Assembly (NCBI RefSeq): GCF_902769175.1
Contig: NZ_CACXNW010000023.1
Coordinates: 1 to 36,068 of the forward strand
Length of the DNA stretch: 36,068 bases
Direction of reading: 5' to 3'
From: an uncultured Methanobrevibacter sp.
GTDB lineage: Archaea > Methanobacteriota > Methanobacteria > Methanobacteriales > Methanobacteriaceae
Shown in pieces: positions 15,979 through 24,617 of this stretch. The translations under genes were made by a program, and so were the position numbers. The notes under the pieces are model-generated. The model worked only from the letters and a program-made list of their open reading frames with translations, was not told where the DNA came from and made no database searches. Position 1 is the stretch's first letter. The number at the start of each line of letters is the position of its first letter.

Positions 15979-16302
15979 TTACATGTATAGTGAAGCAGGC
16001 ACAGTATTTACCTCTTCTTCAGATTTATGCAACTCTTCTAAAGGCTTATTGAAAGTTCCAAATCCAACAATTTTTTCTTTATTTATGGAAAGGGAAAAAA
16101 CAGGTCCGTTTTCCAAATCTACAACCATTAAATCAATAAAATCTTCGCTTTCACCAATGATTCTACATGGTTCAAGCATTTGCCCTTCTTCAAGCATGAT
16201 TCTAACCATCTCTTCTGCAGGAATCTTTTCCACCCCTTCAATCTCTAATTTGTAACTATTTACTTTTCCTTCAATTTCTGCTACTTTTTCAGTGAAATTC
16301 AT
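15979..16302 (-). CDS. Hypothetical protein, paralogue of next gene upstream (107 aa)
   Basis: The ATG at 16302 has a near-perfect GGAGGTGAT site 5 nt upstream. The protein begins with a helix (NFTEKVAEIEGKVNSY), then a beta-rich core (CRIIGESEDFIDLMVVDLEN, GPVFSLSINKEKIVGFG, FNKPLEE). The core aligns with the gene at 16339-16656, so the two arose by tandem duplication. No known family is recognised. A small beta-barrel is a fair guess from the pattern. Confidence 0.72.
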   Translation of the reverse strand: MNFTEKVAEIEGKVNSYKLEIEGVEKIPAEEMVRIMLEEGQMLEPCRIIGESEDFIDLMVVDLENGPVFSLSINKEKIVGFGTFNKPLEELHKSEEEVNTVPASLYM

Positions 16303-16338
16303 AGATAATCACCTCCAATTCTTATAAATATAATAAAA

Positions 16339-16656
16339 TTATTGATATAAAGCCTTTGACATTCCAGAATTATCATTTTCAGGCATTTCCTCTTCTATAG
16401 GCTTATGCAAAATGGATAATCCGCAAATATGGTTCTTTTTTATAGTTAGAGAAAAGATTGGTCCTTCCTTTTTATAAAACATGAAATCCAAAAATTCATC
16501 GCTTTCATCAATGATTTTGCCAGGGCCTAAATCTCCATGATCATTTAGCATAATCATTATCATATTTTCCCCTTTAGATTCCTCTTCATTTTTCTCAAGC
16601 ACATGATATTTGCCTAAATCACCTTGCATTTCCTTTATTTTCTCACTTATATTCAT
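16339..16656 (-). CDS. Hypothetical protein, tandem paralogue (105 aa)
   Basis: Start at ATG 16656, with GGAGGT 7 nt upstream; a TTG at 16671 lies in front of that site and is unlikely. The order of elements equals that of the gene at 15979-16302: helix NISEKIKEMQGDLGKY, core KIIDESDEFLDFMFYKKE, GPIFSLTIKKNHICGLS, HKPIEE. The 36-nt gap between the two genes suggests one operon. Function unknown; the pair has no membrane segments. Confidence 0.72.
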   Translation of the reverse strand: MNISEKIKEMQGDLGKYHVLEKNEEESKGENMIMIMLNDHGDLGPGKIIDESDEFLDFMFYKKEGPIFSLTIKKNHICGLSILHKPIEEEMPENDNSGMSKALYQ

Positions 16657-16842
16657 GGTCTTTACCTCCAAAAATATTGTTTTTTTTAATTCTTCTTGCT
16701 TAATACATTAAATGATAAAAATTAAATTAATAGCTGTTTATCAAAATAGCCTTTTAATGATAATATTATTTAGGTGGCATATAGCAAAAAATATCCTAAA
16801 ATAATATAGGGATCATTGTTTTAGAATTTCCCATGTTCCATC

Positions 16843-17052
16843 ATGGTTTTAAAAATAGATCTGTTTTGCCCTAAGCAATTTAAAATAGGACAACAGCATA
16901 TTCTGGAAGAAACTCCAGACATTAAATCAAAATTCTCTTTAACAGTTTTAATCATACCCCTACAACTCATCCTCTTCACTCTCAAACATTATAAGGACAT
17001 TGTCACTTATAAAGGTTTGGATTTTTATGATTTTAAAAAAAGATTAAAATGA
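16843..17052 (+). CDS. Doubtful small ORF (69 aa)
   Basis: An open frame on the plus strand starting MVLKIDLFCPKQFKIGQQH, with a hydrophobic stretch (FSLTVLIIPLQLILF) and a basic end. There is no ribosome binding site before the ATG. It lies in a 700-nt stretch without any well-supported gene, next to other degraded frames. It could be a remnant; I do not recognise it. Confidence 0.25.
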   Translation: MVLKIDLFCPKQFKIGQQHILEETPDIKSKFSLTVLIIPLQLILFTLKHYKDIVTYKGLDFYDFKKRLK

Positions 17053-17159
17053 ATAACAAAAAAGATTTTATCTAACTGGAAATGCTATCCATCTCCTTAA
17101 AGGAAGGGTCAATTATATTGGAATTTTCTCCAACACTTAATTCTAAATTAGACATATTT

Positions 17160-17363
17160 TTATTTTAAACAACAGTTGGATTCAGAATCTTGATTAAGTT
17201 TCTTACCCATGTATATTTCAACATCCATTTCATCCCATAACTTAACTTTTATGAATCCAGCATCATTCCCAATATCAATGACTCTAACTAAAAAGTTATT
17301 GCCAGTTTCCTCTAACTCAAAAGTATCCGGAACATCACAAAGGAGAATTAGAATAATGATTAT
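17160..17363 (-). pseudogene. Remnant of a small gene without a start codon
   Basis: A frame of 67 codons between two stops reads protein-like: CDVPDTFELEETGNNFLVRV, IDIGNDAGFIKVKLWDEMDV, EIYMGKKLNQDSESNCCLK. There is no ATG, GTG or TTG near its beginning and no ribosome binding site. A further short frame follows, from an ATG at about 17154 (MSNLELSVGENSN...). I infer a decayed gene at the end of the operon above it. Family unknown. Confidence 0.35.
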
Positions 17364-17377
17364 CTAAATAAAAAAAG

Positions 17378-17611
17378 CTAGTCTGAAAATTCAATAAGCT
17401 CAATATCCACGATATCCACTTCAATATCCTTATCGTAAATGTGGAATTTTCCATCCTTGAATTCAAAACTGTTTTCCTTTGTAATGGGGTATGATCTTCC
17501 ATCAGCTAGATAGACATAAACATATGCAAAGTTTTCAACCAATTCTTCAACTGACTTTTGATTATGCTCTTCAATCATTCTTAAGTCATCTTCTTCACTA
17601 ATGGAAATCAC
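17378..17611 (-). CDS. Hypothetical acidic protein (77 aa)
   Basis: This small beta-rich acidic protein contains YVYVYLADGRSYPITKENSF and ends DIELIEFSD. The pattern of a strand pair with DGRSYPI is that of small DUF2442-like domains, but I cannot assign it. The GTG at 17611 lies inside the strong site GAGGTGAT; the in-frame ATT at 17602 is placed 4 nt behind that site and may be the true start (see findings). It begins 20 nt after the stop codon of the DUF2283 gene, so the two are co-transcribed. Confidence 0.65.
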   Translation of the reverse strand: MISISEEDDLRMIEEHNQKSVEELVENFAYVYVYLADGRSYPITKENSFEFKDGKFHIYDKDIEVDIVDIELIEFSD

Positions 17612-17631
17612 CTCATTTGATTTTAAAAAAA

Positions 17632-18012
17632 TTATGCTATTAATAATTCAGTTTCAGTAGGTGCAAAATCAAAGATGTTTTCAATGAAATAATTCAATTC
17701 CTGCTCATTTTCCTTATTTTGAATCATGAAGCCAAAAATTGCATCCATTAAAATAGATTCCTTATCTATGCGAACTTTCATATTAAAGCACTTCATATTT
17801 TCCAAACTTTCCTCACTGACATTTAATTTTTTTGAAGCATTAAGAATCTCCAATGCTGTTGGAACATTGCCCATATCAAAATCCAATAAGATTCCTTCAT
17901 CCATTTCAATAGTTTCCCAATATTGGAAATCCCTTTTAGCTTTTATGCCCAAGGTATCTATAGACTTATTATAAAAGTATTCAACTTCAAATACATTATC
18001 TTTTGATTTCAT
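17632..18012 (-). CDS. DUF2283-family protein (126 aa)
   Basis: The N-terminal half matches the DUF2283 pattern: an opening VEYFYNKSIDTLGIKAKR, then LLDFDMGNVPTALEILNASK. The second half (after residue 65) is an extension with INDEED-free, mostly helical acidic sequence ending TETELLIA. The family has no established function and often appears with small DUF-type partners, as here with the gene at 17378-17611. Start ATG 18012 with GGGGAAGAG just upstream. Confidence 0.8.
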   Translation of the reverse strand: MKSKDNVFEVEYFYNKSIDTLGIKAKRDFQYWETIEMDEGILLDFDMGNVPTALEILNASKKLNVSEESLENMKCFNMKVRIDKESILMDAIFGFMIQNKENEQELNYFIENIFDFAPTETELLIA

Positions 18013-18299
18013 TCTCTTCCCCTTTTGTTAAAATACAGTTATAATTCATCATTTTCTAAATCCGCTTTAAAATTCTTATTTAAAGTTTACTATCCATATA
18101 ACATAGTAAATTTGAAATTTACCACAGATTTTTAGTTAATTTTATGTTTAAATTAATATATAAAGTTTTTCTAAAAAATAAAAGGAATATTATCCTTTGA
18201 TTGAAAAATTGTTTTAAAGCCAATATAACTTTTTATAAAAAAGAGCAAATCAAATATTTGAAAAAAATGATAAAAAAAATAAAAAAAAAAGTAAAAAGA

Positions 18300-18316
18300 G
18301 AATAGTGAAACTATTC
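18300..18316 (-). terminator. Hairpin overlapping the fprA stop codon
   Basis: GAATAG and CTATTC form a 6-bp stem with a 5-nt loop. The stop codon TAG is inside the stem. On the minus strand T-rich sequence follows at once (18240-18299). Confidence 0.65.
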
Positions 18317-19531
18317 CTTAATCATTTGAGCTACCTTTTTACCTAACTCATAGCATTCTTCAAGTTGCTCTTCACTAGGCTTAAAGTCAAGCTCCATCTG
18401 TTCAACAACTTCAAATCCTGCTCCTTCAAGGTTTGCAGCAAGGATTCTTGTGGATCCTCCAGCCCAACCTTTGGAACCGAATACAACTGCCTTTTTGGTT
18501 TCAATGTTTCCAAAGCTGAGACAGTTGAGATAGTACATTACATCCCCAATTCCGGGGAAAGGATTGTTCATCATAGTTGGAGCACCTACAAAGATTGCCT
18601 TAGAGTCAAGGACATCAGTTACTGCATCACTCTTGTCATCATCATGCATGAAGTACATTTTAACTTCGACGCCTTCGCTCATTACACCTTCAGCCATTGC
18701 ATGTGCCATTCTTTGGGTGGAATGGTGCATTGTGTCATAGATAAAGGTAATCTTGTTTCCTTCATAGGTACCTGTAGACCATTTTGTGTATAGGTCAATG
18801 ATGAATTCAGGATTGGTAAATATTTGACCGTGACATGGTGCAATAATCTTAAGGATATCTACTAATCCTAATTTAGCAAGCTCTTCAATCTTTCTTCCAA
18901 TCATTGGAGATACAAGAGTGAGAAGGTTAGCATAGTATTTTCTTGCAGCTTCAGTAAGGATTACAGGATCAACATCAGTGTCTAATCTTTCAGACAAGCA
19001 GATGTGTTGACCGAATGCATCGTTGGAGAACAATATTCCTTCTTCCATCAACATGGTAAACATGCTGTCAGGCCAGTGAAGCATAGGCGCATTAACAAAC
19101 TGGAAGGTTTTTCCTCCAATGTCTAAGGAGTCACCGGTTTTTACAGTATTGAATTCAAAGTCAGCAAGTTCTGGCAAATGGTTTTTAAGTCCAGGCTCTG
19201 CCTTTTTGGAACAGTACACTTCAACATCAGGGAATTTTGCAACAACTTCTCCAAGAGAACCGCTGTGGTCATTTTCAATATGGTTTTGAATGACTACATC
19301 AATCTTAAATTCTCTTCCTTCCTTTTCAAATGCATCTTTGATTCTTCCCCAAAACTGTTCAGACTTTCCAGGATAAACATTGTCAATCAAAGCAACTTTA
19401 TCTTCACCAAATACTAAATAACAGTTGTAGGTAGTTCCATTTAAGGTGTATCCATGGTAGTCACGAATATCCCAGTCTAAAACACCTACCCAATAGACAT
19501 CGTCAACGATTTTGTATGCATCAGCTTTCAT
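18311..19531 (-). CDS. fprA: F420H2 oxidase (A-type flavoprotein) FprA
   Basis: This 406-residue cytosolic enzyme reduces O2 to water with electrons from F420H2 and so protects methanogens from oxygen; the Methanobrevibacter enzyme is a well-known example. The N-terminal beta-lactamase-like domain has the di-iron ligands His84, Glu86, Asp88 and His89 (NHIENDHSG), and later HWPD, NDAFGQH and CHGQ. The flavodoxin domain starts near residue 250 with the FMN loop YDTMHHSTQRMA. No rubredoxin extension is present. Start ATG with TTGTGATAAT upstream. A TATA box (TTATATATTA, near 19602-19613) lies about 75 nt before the start; the gene appears monocistronic. Confidence 0.97.
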   Translation of the reverse strand: MKADAYKIVDDVYWVGVLDWDIRDYHGYTLNGTTYNCYLVFGEDKVALIDNVYPGKSEQFWGRIKDAFEKEGREFKIDVVIQNHIENDHSGSLGEVVAKFPDVEVYCSKKAEPGLKNHLPELADFEFNTVKTGDSLDIGGKTFQFVNAPMLHWPDSMFTMLMEEGILFSNDAFGQHICLSERLDTDVDPVILTEAARKYYANLLTLVSPMIGRKIEELAKLGLVDILKIIAPCHGQIFTNPEFIIDLYTKWSTGTYEGNKITFIYDTMHHSTQRMAHAMAEGVMSEGVEVKMYFMHDDDKSDAVTDVLDSKAIFVGAPTMMNNPFPGIGDVMYYLNCLSFGNIETKKAVVFGSKGWAGGSTRILAANLEGAGFEVVEQMELDFKPSEEQLEECYELGKKVAQMIKE

Positions 19532-19862
19532 ATTATCACAAATCCTTTATTTAAATAAATATTAGAGAATTCTTTTTTAAAAAATTATAATAAGAATTAA
19601 TATAATATATAATCATCAACATTAATAAATATATGTGTTTTGTTCGATGATATGACAACAAATTTAGGCCATTATAAGATAACCAAATTAAGAATTAATA
19701 GAAATTATAGGGAAAAAAATTAACCATATATTCTAATGATTTTAAAATAAAACAATTATAAGAAAAAGATTAAAAAATATTTTCACATAATTTAAAAAAA
19801 GAAGAATTAAAGGAAAAATATTAAAAAGTATTTTCCAATGATTTAAAAAAAGTTTAAAAAAT
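19532..19862. other. Divergent intergenic region between fprA and the hydrolase-fold gene
   Basis: The fprA promoter lies at about 19600-19613. The rest is AT-rich, with imperfect copies of a unit of about 60 bp around 19750-19860 (GATTAAAAAATATTTTC / ATATTAAAAAGTATTTTCC). No gene is seen. Confidence 0.5.
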
Positions 19863-19874
19863 TTGCATGATAAA

Positions 19875-20723
19875 ATGACAGTAAAATATTTCAAAGAACT
19901 GGCATATGAGGATATTGGAGATGAAAATAAGGAAACAATCATATTTCTCCATACCAAACTGCTAGACAAATGGATTTGGAAAAAGCAAAAAGACAAGTAT
20001 AATCAATATTTTAATGATTATCATTGCATATTCCTTGATTTGCCTAATCATGGAGACAGCAAATCCAATGAACCCTTTTCAATAGGCAAATCTTCACAAG
20101 ATATAATGGAGTTCATTGAATATCTGATTGAATCCAAAGATATTGAAAAGATAAATTTGATTGGCTTAGGGCTTGGAGGATCAATAGCTATTGAAATCAT
20201 GAGCAGAAATCCAAATCTTATTGATAATTTAATCTTATCTGGCCTTGAAATAGCTGATTTTAAGGAAGATGAAGAAGATAGCATCATTGGCAGATTAGGA
20301 AAAACCCAATCCAAATACCTTAATGAGAAGCCAGATACATTTATCGTAAAGGCATATTTAAGATATTTTGGAATATCCAAAACTTATTTTGATTATATGG
20401 AAAGAATACTCGATAGAAGCATTAAGGAAGAAAAGAAGATTGCATACGAATCCTTGAATTACACCATTTCTGATAATCTTTTTAAGGATGATATTCCCAA
20501 TAAGGAGAATATCCTGATTATCTTTGGAAATAAGGAGGATTTGGATTGTACAAAATCTGCAATAGGCTTGAAAAGCATATTTGAAAATGCAAAATTAGTT
20601 GAAATCAATAAGGGAAATCATCTTTGGAACATTATTGATGATGAGCTATTTAACAGCACAATCATTGATTTCATTAAATTCAAGCATATTGAAAGCAGCC
20701 CTAAAGTGAGAATTCTGGAATAA
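19875..20723 (+). CDS. Alpha/beta-hydrolase-fold protein lacking the nucleophile Ser
   Basis: The protein has 282 residues from the ATG at 19875 (a TTG at 19863 would add four). The fold is clear: strand IIFLH, then FLDLPNHGDSKS, the elbow region NLIGLGLGGSIAIEI, an acid segment FGNKEDLD and a final His (NKGNHLW). At the elbow the family has GxSxG; here it reads GLGLG, so Gly99 replaces the serine. The Asp and His partners are still present. It may be a non-hydrolytic binding protein or use another mechanism. There is no strong ribosome binding site. The gene stands alone; a tandem array of 39-40 bp starts directly after its stop codon. Confidence 0.85.
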   Translation: MTVKYFKELAYEDIGDENKETIIFLHTKLLDKWIWKKQKDKYNQYFNDYHCIFLDLPNHGDSKSNEPFSIGKSSQDIMEFIEYLIESKDIEKINLIGLGLGGSIAIEIMSRNPNLIDNLILSGLEIADFKEDEEDSIIGRLGKTQSKYLNEKPDTFIVKAYLRYFGISKTYFDYMERILDRSIKEEKKIAYESLNYTISDNLFKDDIPNKENILIIFGNKEDLDCTKSAIGLKSIFENAKLVEINKGNHLWNIIDDELFNSTIIDFIKFKHIESSPKVRILE

Positions 20724-20901
20724 TATTCTATTTTAACTCAATCTAAAAACCATCTAGCTGAATATCCTATCTTAACCCAATCTAAAAACAATCTAGCTGA
20801 ATATCCTATCTTAACCCAATCTAAAAACAATCCTAGTTGAATATCCCATTTAACTCATTCTAAAAATTGTCCAAGAAAGATATCCTATTTTAACTCATAT
20901 T
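20722..20901. repeat. 39-40-bp tandem array (4.5 copies) behind the hydrolase-fold gene
   Basis: Units at 20722-20760, 20761-20799, 20800-20839, 20840-20879 and a partial one to about 20901. The core is TATCTTAACCCAATCTAAAA; units two and three are nearly identical, the outer ones more diverged. The first unit overlaps the stop codon (TAA 20721-20723). The rest of the gap to 21231 is plain AT-rich sequence. Confidence 0.85.
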
Positions 20902-21210
20902 AAGAGAAATCCTGAAGAAAAAAATTAACCCGCTAATTTTAAAACTAAAACTCACTTGATATATTTTAAAACAGATTTAACTAAACTAAAATTTAATAAA
21001 TATAAAATAAAGTTGAATAAATGCTTTAAATCCAAAAATAAAACTATAAAGTTTATTAATGAGTTAAATAATAAATTATATTAGTTATAAATAATGTAAC
21101 CATTATTTCATAACGAGATAGTTTTAAAAAAAGTGTTTGATTAAGATTAATTTTATTAAATTCCATAATATGCAAAAATCTGAATTAATACCAAATCTTA
21201 ATTAAGATCA

Positions 21211-21234
21211 CATAGTTAAAGGGTAATAACTATG
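21211..21234 (+). promoter_or_regulatory. Inverted repeat enclosing the ribosome binding site
   Basis: CATAGTTA (21211-21218) and TAACTATG (21227-21234) are perfectly complementary. The second arm includes the ATG start codon, and the 8-nt loop contains the probable ribosome binding site AAGGG. As RNA this would hold the start codon in a stem; as DNA it could be an operator. Confidence 0.5.
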
Positions 21235-22143
21235 AAAATAGGAGTTATTGGATACGGAAATATGGGTTCTATGATAGTAAATAATATATTGAAGCTTAAT
21301 TTACTATTGGACGACGAAGAATTAATTGTTTCAAATAGACACCTTAATAAATTTGAAAGTTTAATTGAAGAATATCCAGAAGAAAATCTAAACATTACTT
21401 CAGACAATACAGAAGTCGCAACACAATGTGAAAAAATCCTTATTTCCGTTGAAACTCCTCAATTTAAAGACGTTCTCGATGAAATAACACCATTTATCAA
21501 TGAAAAGACCCATATCATCTACACTTGCGCAGGACTTAACTTCAATCATATCAAACAGTTTTTTGATGGAAAATTATCTTTGGTTATTCCTACATTAGCT
21601 TCAACTGTCACCTCAAACAATGCTATTAGCTCATTATCCAGAAGAAAAGGAGTAACCCTTATTAAGCATAACAAAAAAGTTGAATTGGAAGAAAAGCTTT
21701 TTATAGAAGACATATTCAATGAATTCAGTTATGTTAAAAGAATAGATGACCCTATCTACTATAATGAAGATGATGTGGTTGTTCCTTCAAATGATCCTGA
21801 ATTGGAAATCAGCACAATAATAAGCAGCTGCGGACCTGCATTCATTGCAAAAATGATTGAATCATTTGCACAGGCCTGTGATGACATGACAAACATTTCC
21901 AAGGAAGAGGCTGAAGACATGATTGTAAAGACAATTGTTGGAACTTCCCTATTGAAAGATGACCAATCATTATCCAATGATGAAATCATCAATAAAGTCG
22001 CTACCAAAAAGGGAATCACCCAAGAAGGAGTCGACTTATTAGATAAAAAAATGAATAAGATAAGCAAAGACTTGATTAAAACATTATTAAACAGATATGA
22101 AGAAGTTAACAATGATATGAATGAAACATATCTTAAAAAATAG
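21232..22143 (+). CDS. Pyrroline-5-carboxylate reductase-like NAD(P)-binding protein
   Basis: The protein has 303 residues, longer than typical ProC (about 270). The N-terminal Rossmann motif is IGVIGYGNMGSMI; SVETPQFKDVL fits the ProC-type loop, and the C-terminal all-helical dimer domain is seen in SSCGPAFIAKMIESFAQA and KKGITQEGVDLLDKK. The usual MPNTP segment is replaced by IPTLAST, and an acidic insertion lies around residues 175-195 (YYNEDDVVVPSNDPE). It may therefore have a substrate other than pyrroline-5-carboxylate. The start lies in an inverted repeat (21211-21234). The gene is monocistronic and followed by a 60-bp repeat array. Confidence 0.85.
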   Translation: MKIGVIGYGNMGSMIVNNILKLNLLLDDEELIVSNRHLNKFESLIEEYPEENLNITSDNTEVATQCEKILISVETPQFKDVLDEITPFINEKTHIIYTCAGLNFNHIKQFFDGKLSLVIPTLASTVTSNNAISSLSRRKGVTLIKHNKKVELEEKLFIEDIFNEFSYVKRIDDPIYYNEDDVVVPSNDPELEISTIISSCGPAFIAKMIESFAQACDDMTNISKEEAEDMIVKTIVGTSLLKDDQSLSNDEIINKVATKKGITQEGVDLLDKKMNKISKDLIKTLLNRYEEVNNDMNETYLKK

Positions 22144-22160
22144 ATTTAATTTTCAATTCT

Positions 22161-22333
22161 CTCTTTTTATATTCTTTTATTAAATTGTTGATATGGCTTA
22201 TTTTACACAAACACAACCTTCTCTTTTTATAATTTTTTATTAAATTGTTGATATGGCTTATTTTACACAAACACAATCCTTTCTTTTTATATTCTTTTAT
22301 TAAATTATTGATTTGACTTATTTTACACAAACA
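22161..22333. repeat. 60-bp tandem array (3 copies)
   Basis: Three units with a period of exactly 60 bp start at 22161, 22221 and 22281. The last is cut after about 53 bp. Shared blocks are CTTTTTAT, TTTTATTAAATT and CTTATTTTACACAAACA. The array starts 17 nt behind the stop codon of the reductase-like gene. Because 60 is divisible by three, the minus strand reads as a repeated 20-residue peptide, which I consider non-coding. Confidence 0.88.
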
Positions 22334-22583
22334 AGTCAATAATATCTAGAATAAAAGATTTGCAAACTATAATTTAGTTAAAAGATTTTCAAAATTATTA
22401 AATGAACATGAAAATTATCTTTTTTTAAAAAAATGGCTTTGTTGAAATCAATAAATCTTTATAAAAATTTTTAAAATACTGTTAAAAACATTAAAATAAA
22501 ATTTTAAAAAAAGGATTTAAAAAGCAAAAAAATAAAGAATAAATAAATAAAAAAAATAAAGAAAAAAAAGATTTTGGTCAAGG

Positions 22584-22606
22584 TTTTTGAGCCGAAGGCT
22601 CAAAAA
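22584..22606 (-). terminator. Strong hairpin terminator of the YhgE-like gene
   Basis: TTTTTGAGCC and GGCTCAAAAA form a perfect 10-bp stem with a GAA loop, 5 nt behind the stop codon at 22612. T-runs follow on the minus strand. It is one of the most GC-rich hairpins in the window. Confidence 0.85.
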
Positions 22607-22611
22607 GCTTG

Positions 22612-24551
22612 TTAGAATAAATCTGTTTCATTTAATTTTTCTTCAAACCATTGTGCCCTTTTATCTGCAAACATCTTAATAATTAGAGCAAAGATCAATA
22701 TTATTAATCCCATAGCTAATAAAGCTGCAAAGGAAGGAATGTAATTAGACCAAATCAATCCTAATGCGGATTCCCTCAGCAATGTGATTCCATGAGTCAT
22801 AGGCATATATGGACTTATGGCTTGGAGCAATGGTCCCATCAGTTGAATAGGATAAATACCTCCAGTACCTGAAATTTGGAATACAAGCCAAATAACAGCT
22901 AATCCTTTTCCTACATGACCTAATGCAGAAATCAATGAATAGCAAATCAGCATGAATATCAGGGCAATGAAATATGCCGACAGAACAAACAGTAATGGAT
23001 TGGCTATTTTTATTCCTAAGATAAATGCTCCGATAAGGGTTACAGTAGTTTCTAAAATTGCCATTACCAAGAATATAAGCAATTTACCAAAGTACATCTC
23101 TGATGGAGTGTATATTGTACCAGTTGATTGACCTGTCCTAAGCATGACAAAAGTGATTATTGCTCCTACCACATGGATAAAACCAAATAAAATGGAGCAA
23201 CTTCTGAACCATAATCAGGAACAGTGTACAATTCATTTTCCTTTAATTTAACTGGAGCATACATATAGTCTCCAACTTGGTCTTCATCCACACCAGTTAA
23301 TCCAGATAGTGAACCTGCTGCACCTGCAAGACCGCTTGAAGCAGAGAACAATGCAGAAGAGGCACCATCAGCAAGTGCTGCAGAACCAGCAGCTAAACTT
23401 ACAGAACCTTCAGCAAGTTGATTTGAACCATCTGCCAATTGAGAAGCACCATCAGCAAGTCCAGAAGCACCATCTGCAAGACTAGATGCTCCACCAGCAA
23501 CATCTGAAGCGCCTTTAGCAACATCAGCAGAACTGTTTGCCAATTTAGATGAGCCTTTTGCAAGATTGCTTGAAGCTCCTGCCAAATCAGAACTTGCATT
23601 AGCCAATTCCTTTGAACCGTGAACAACTGGCTTCAATTGGTCAGGCAACATATTTTCATCAACAGATTGATCCAATTGCTTTGCAGAATCCTGTATCTTA
23701 GATGAGCCTGCAGAAACCTGATCAGCAGATGATGAGATTTGTGATGAGCCTGCCTTGACTTGAGAAGCGCCATCAGTTACTTGGGAAGCTCCCTTATTGA
23801 CCTTGGAAGCACCATCCTTCAAATCGCCAGCACCAGACTTAAGTTGGGAAGATCCTTTGCTTAAATCACCAGCACCAGACTTGACTTTAGAAGCACCAGA
23901 TTGGACTTGAGAAGCTGCAGAACCTAATTGACCAGCACCAGCAGCCATTTGGCTTGCACCTGCTGCAAGTGAGGATTGCAATTGGCCTAATTTTGAATAT
24001 GCAGCAACATCAATAAACTGAACAATCTTTGCATTGATTTTATTATAAACTGCTCTTGCTGCAGAATCACTAAGCTTGGAAGCCATTGGATTTGTCTTTC
24101 TAATAACAACATATTCCAATTCAGCAGAATGAGGATTGTCTGTTGTAATTGATTTTATGGAATCGCTGAAATTTTCTGGAATGACTATTCCAGCATAATA
24201 CGTTCCATTCTTAACCCCCTCTCGCAGATCCTTCTCACTTACAAAAGTCCAATAAAAATCTTCATTTCGTTTCAATTCATCTTCCAATTGGTCCCCTACA
24301 TTAAGGTCTTCACCATTCATTGATGCACCTTTATCAAGATTTGCAACTGCAAACTCAAGATTTCCTGTATTGTCATAAGGGTCCCAACAAGCTTGGATAT
24401 TTATAAGAGCATATAATGATGGCAATATAATTATTGACAGTAATGTAATAACTACAATAGGATTTTTAGTGAATACATCATTGAAATCCTTTTTAAGAAG
24501 TTGACTTATATGATGTATATTAATCCTTCTTCCTAGTTTAAGTTCTCTCAT
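22612..24551 (-). pseudogene. YhgE/Pip-family membrane protein, frameshifted
   Basis: Repaired, this is a protein of about 646 residues with the YhgE/Pip layout. One N-terminal membrane span (NPIVVITLLSIIILPSLYAL) is followed by an extracellular region with long heptad-like repeats (GASQVKSGASKVKSGAGDL and so on, about 200-400), then a C-terminal ABC-2-type domain with about five spans (MTHGITLLRESALGLIW). The frame breaks at ATG TGG TAG near 23173. With one more G it reads YLVLSMWVGAIITFVML without interruption, and the family is continuous there, so one base is missing. Such proteins resemble phage receptors and export-related proteins of Gram-positive bacteria; the role in archaea is unknown. 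I prefer the ATG at 24551 (GGGGGAA before it) over 24563. Confidence 0.85.
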
Positions 24552-24617
24552 AGTTTCCCCCATAAATTTTTATTAAAGTCGCAACATGAATATTGAATAA
24601 ATCTATAAAATCTAAAT

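Noticed and set aside
18365..18793. Plus-strand ORF of 142 codons inside fprA
   Set aside because: Antisense shadow of a well-supported gene; composition follows the complement of the fprA codons.
22133..22339. Minus-strand ORF of 68 codons with three 20-residue repeats
   Set aside because: It exists only because the 60-bp array has a period divisible by three; it overlaps the end of the reductase-like gene and has no ribosome binding site.
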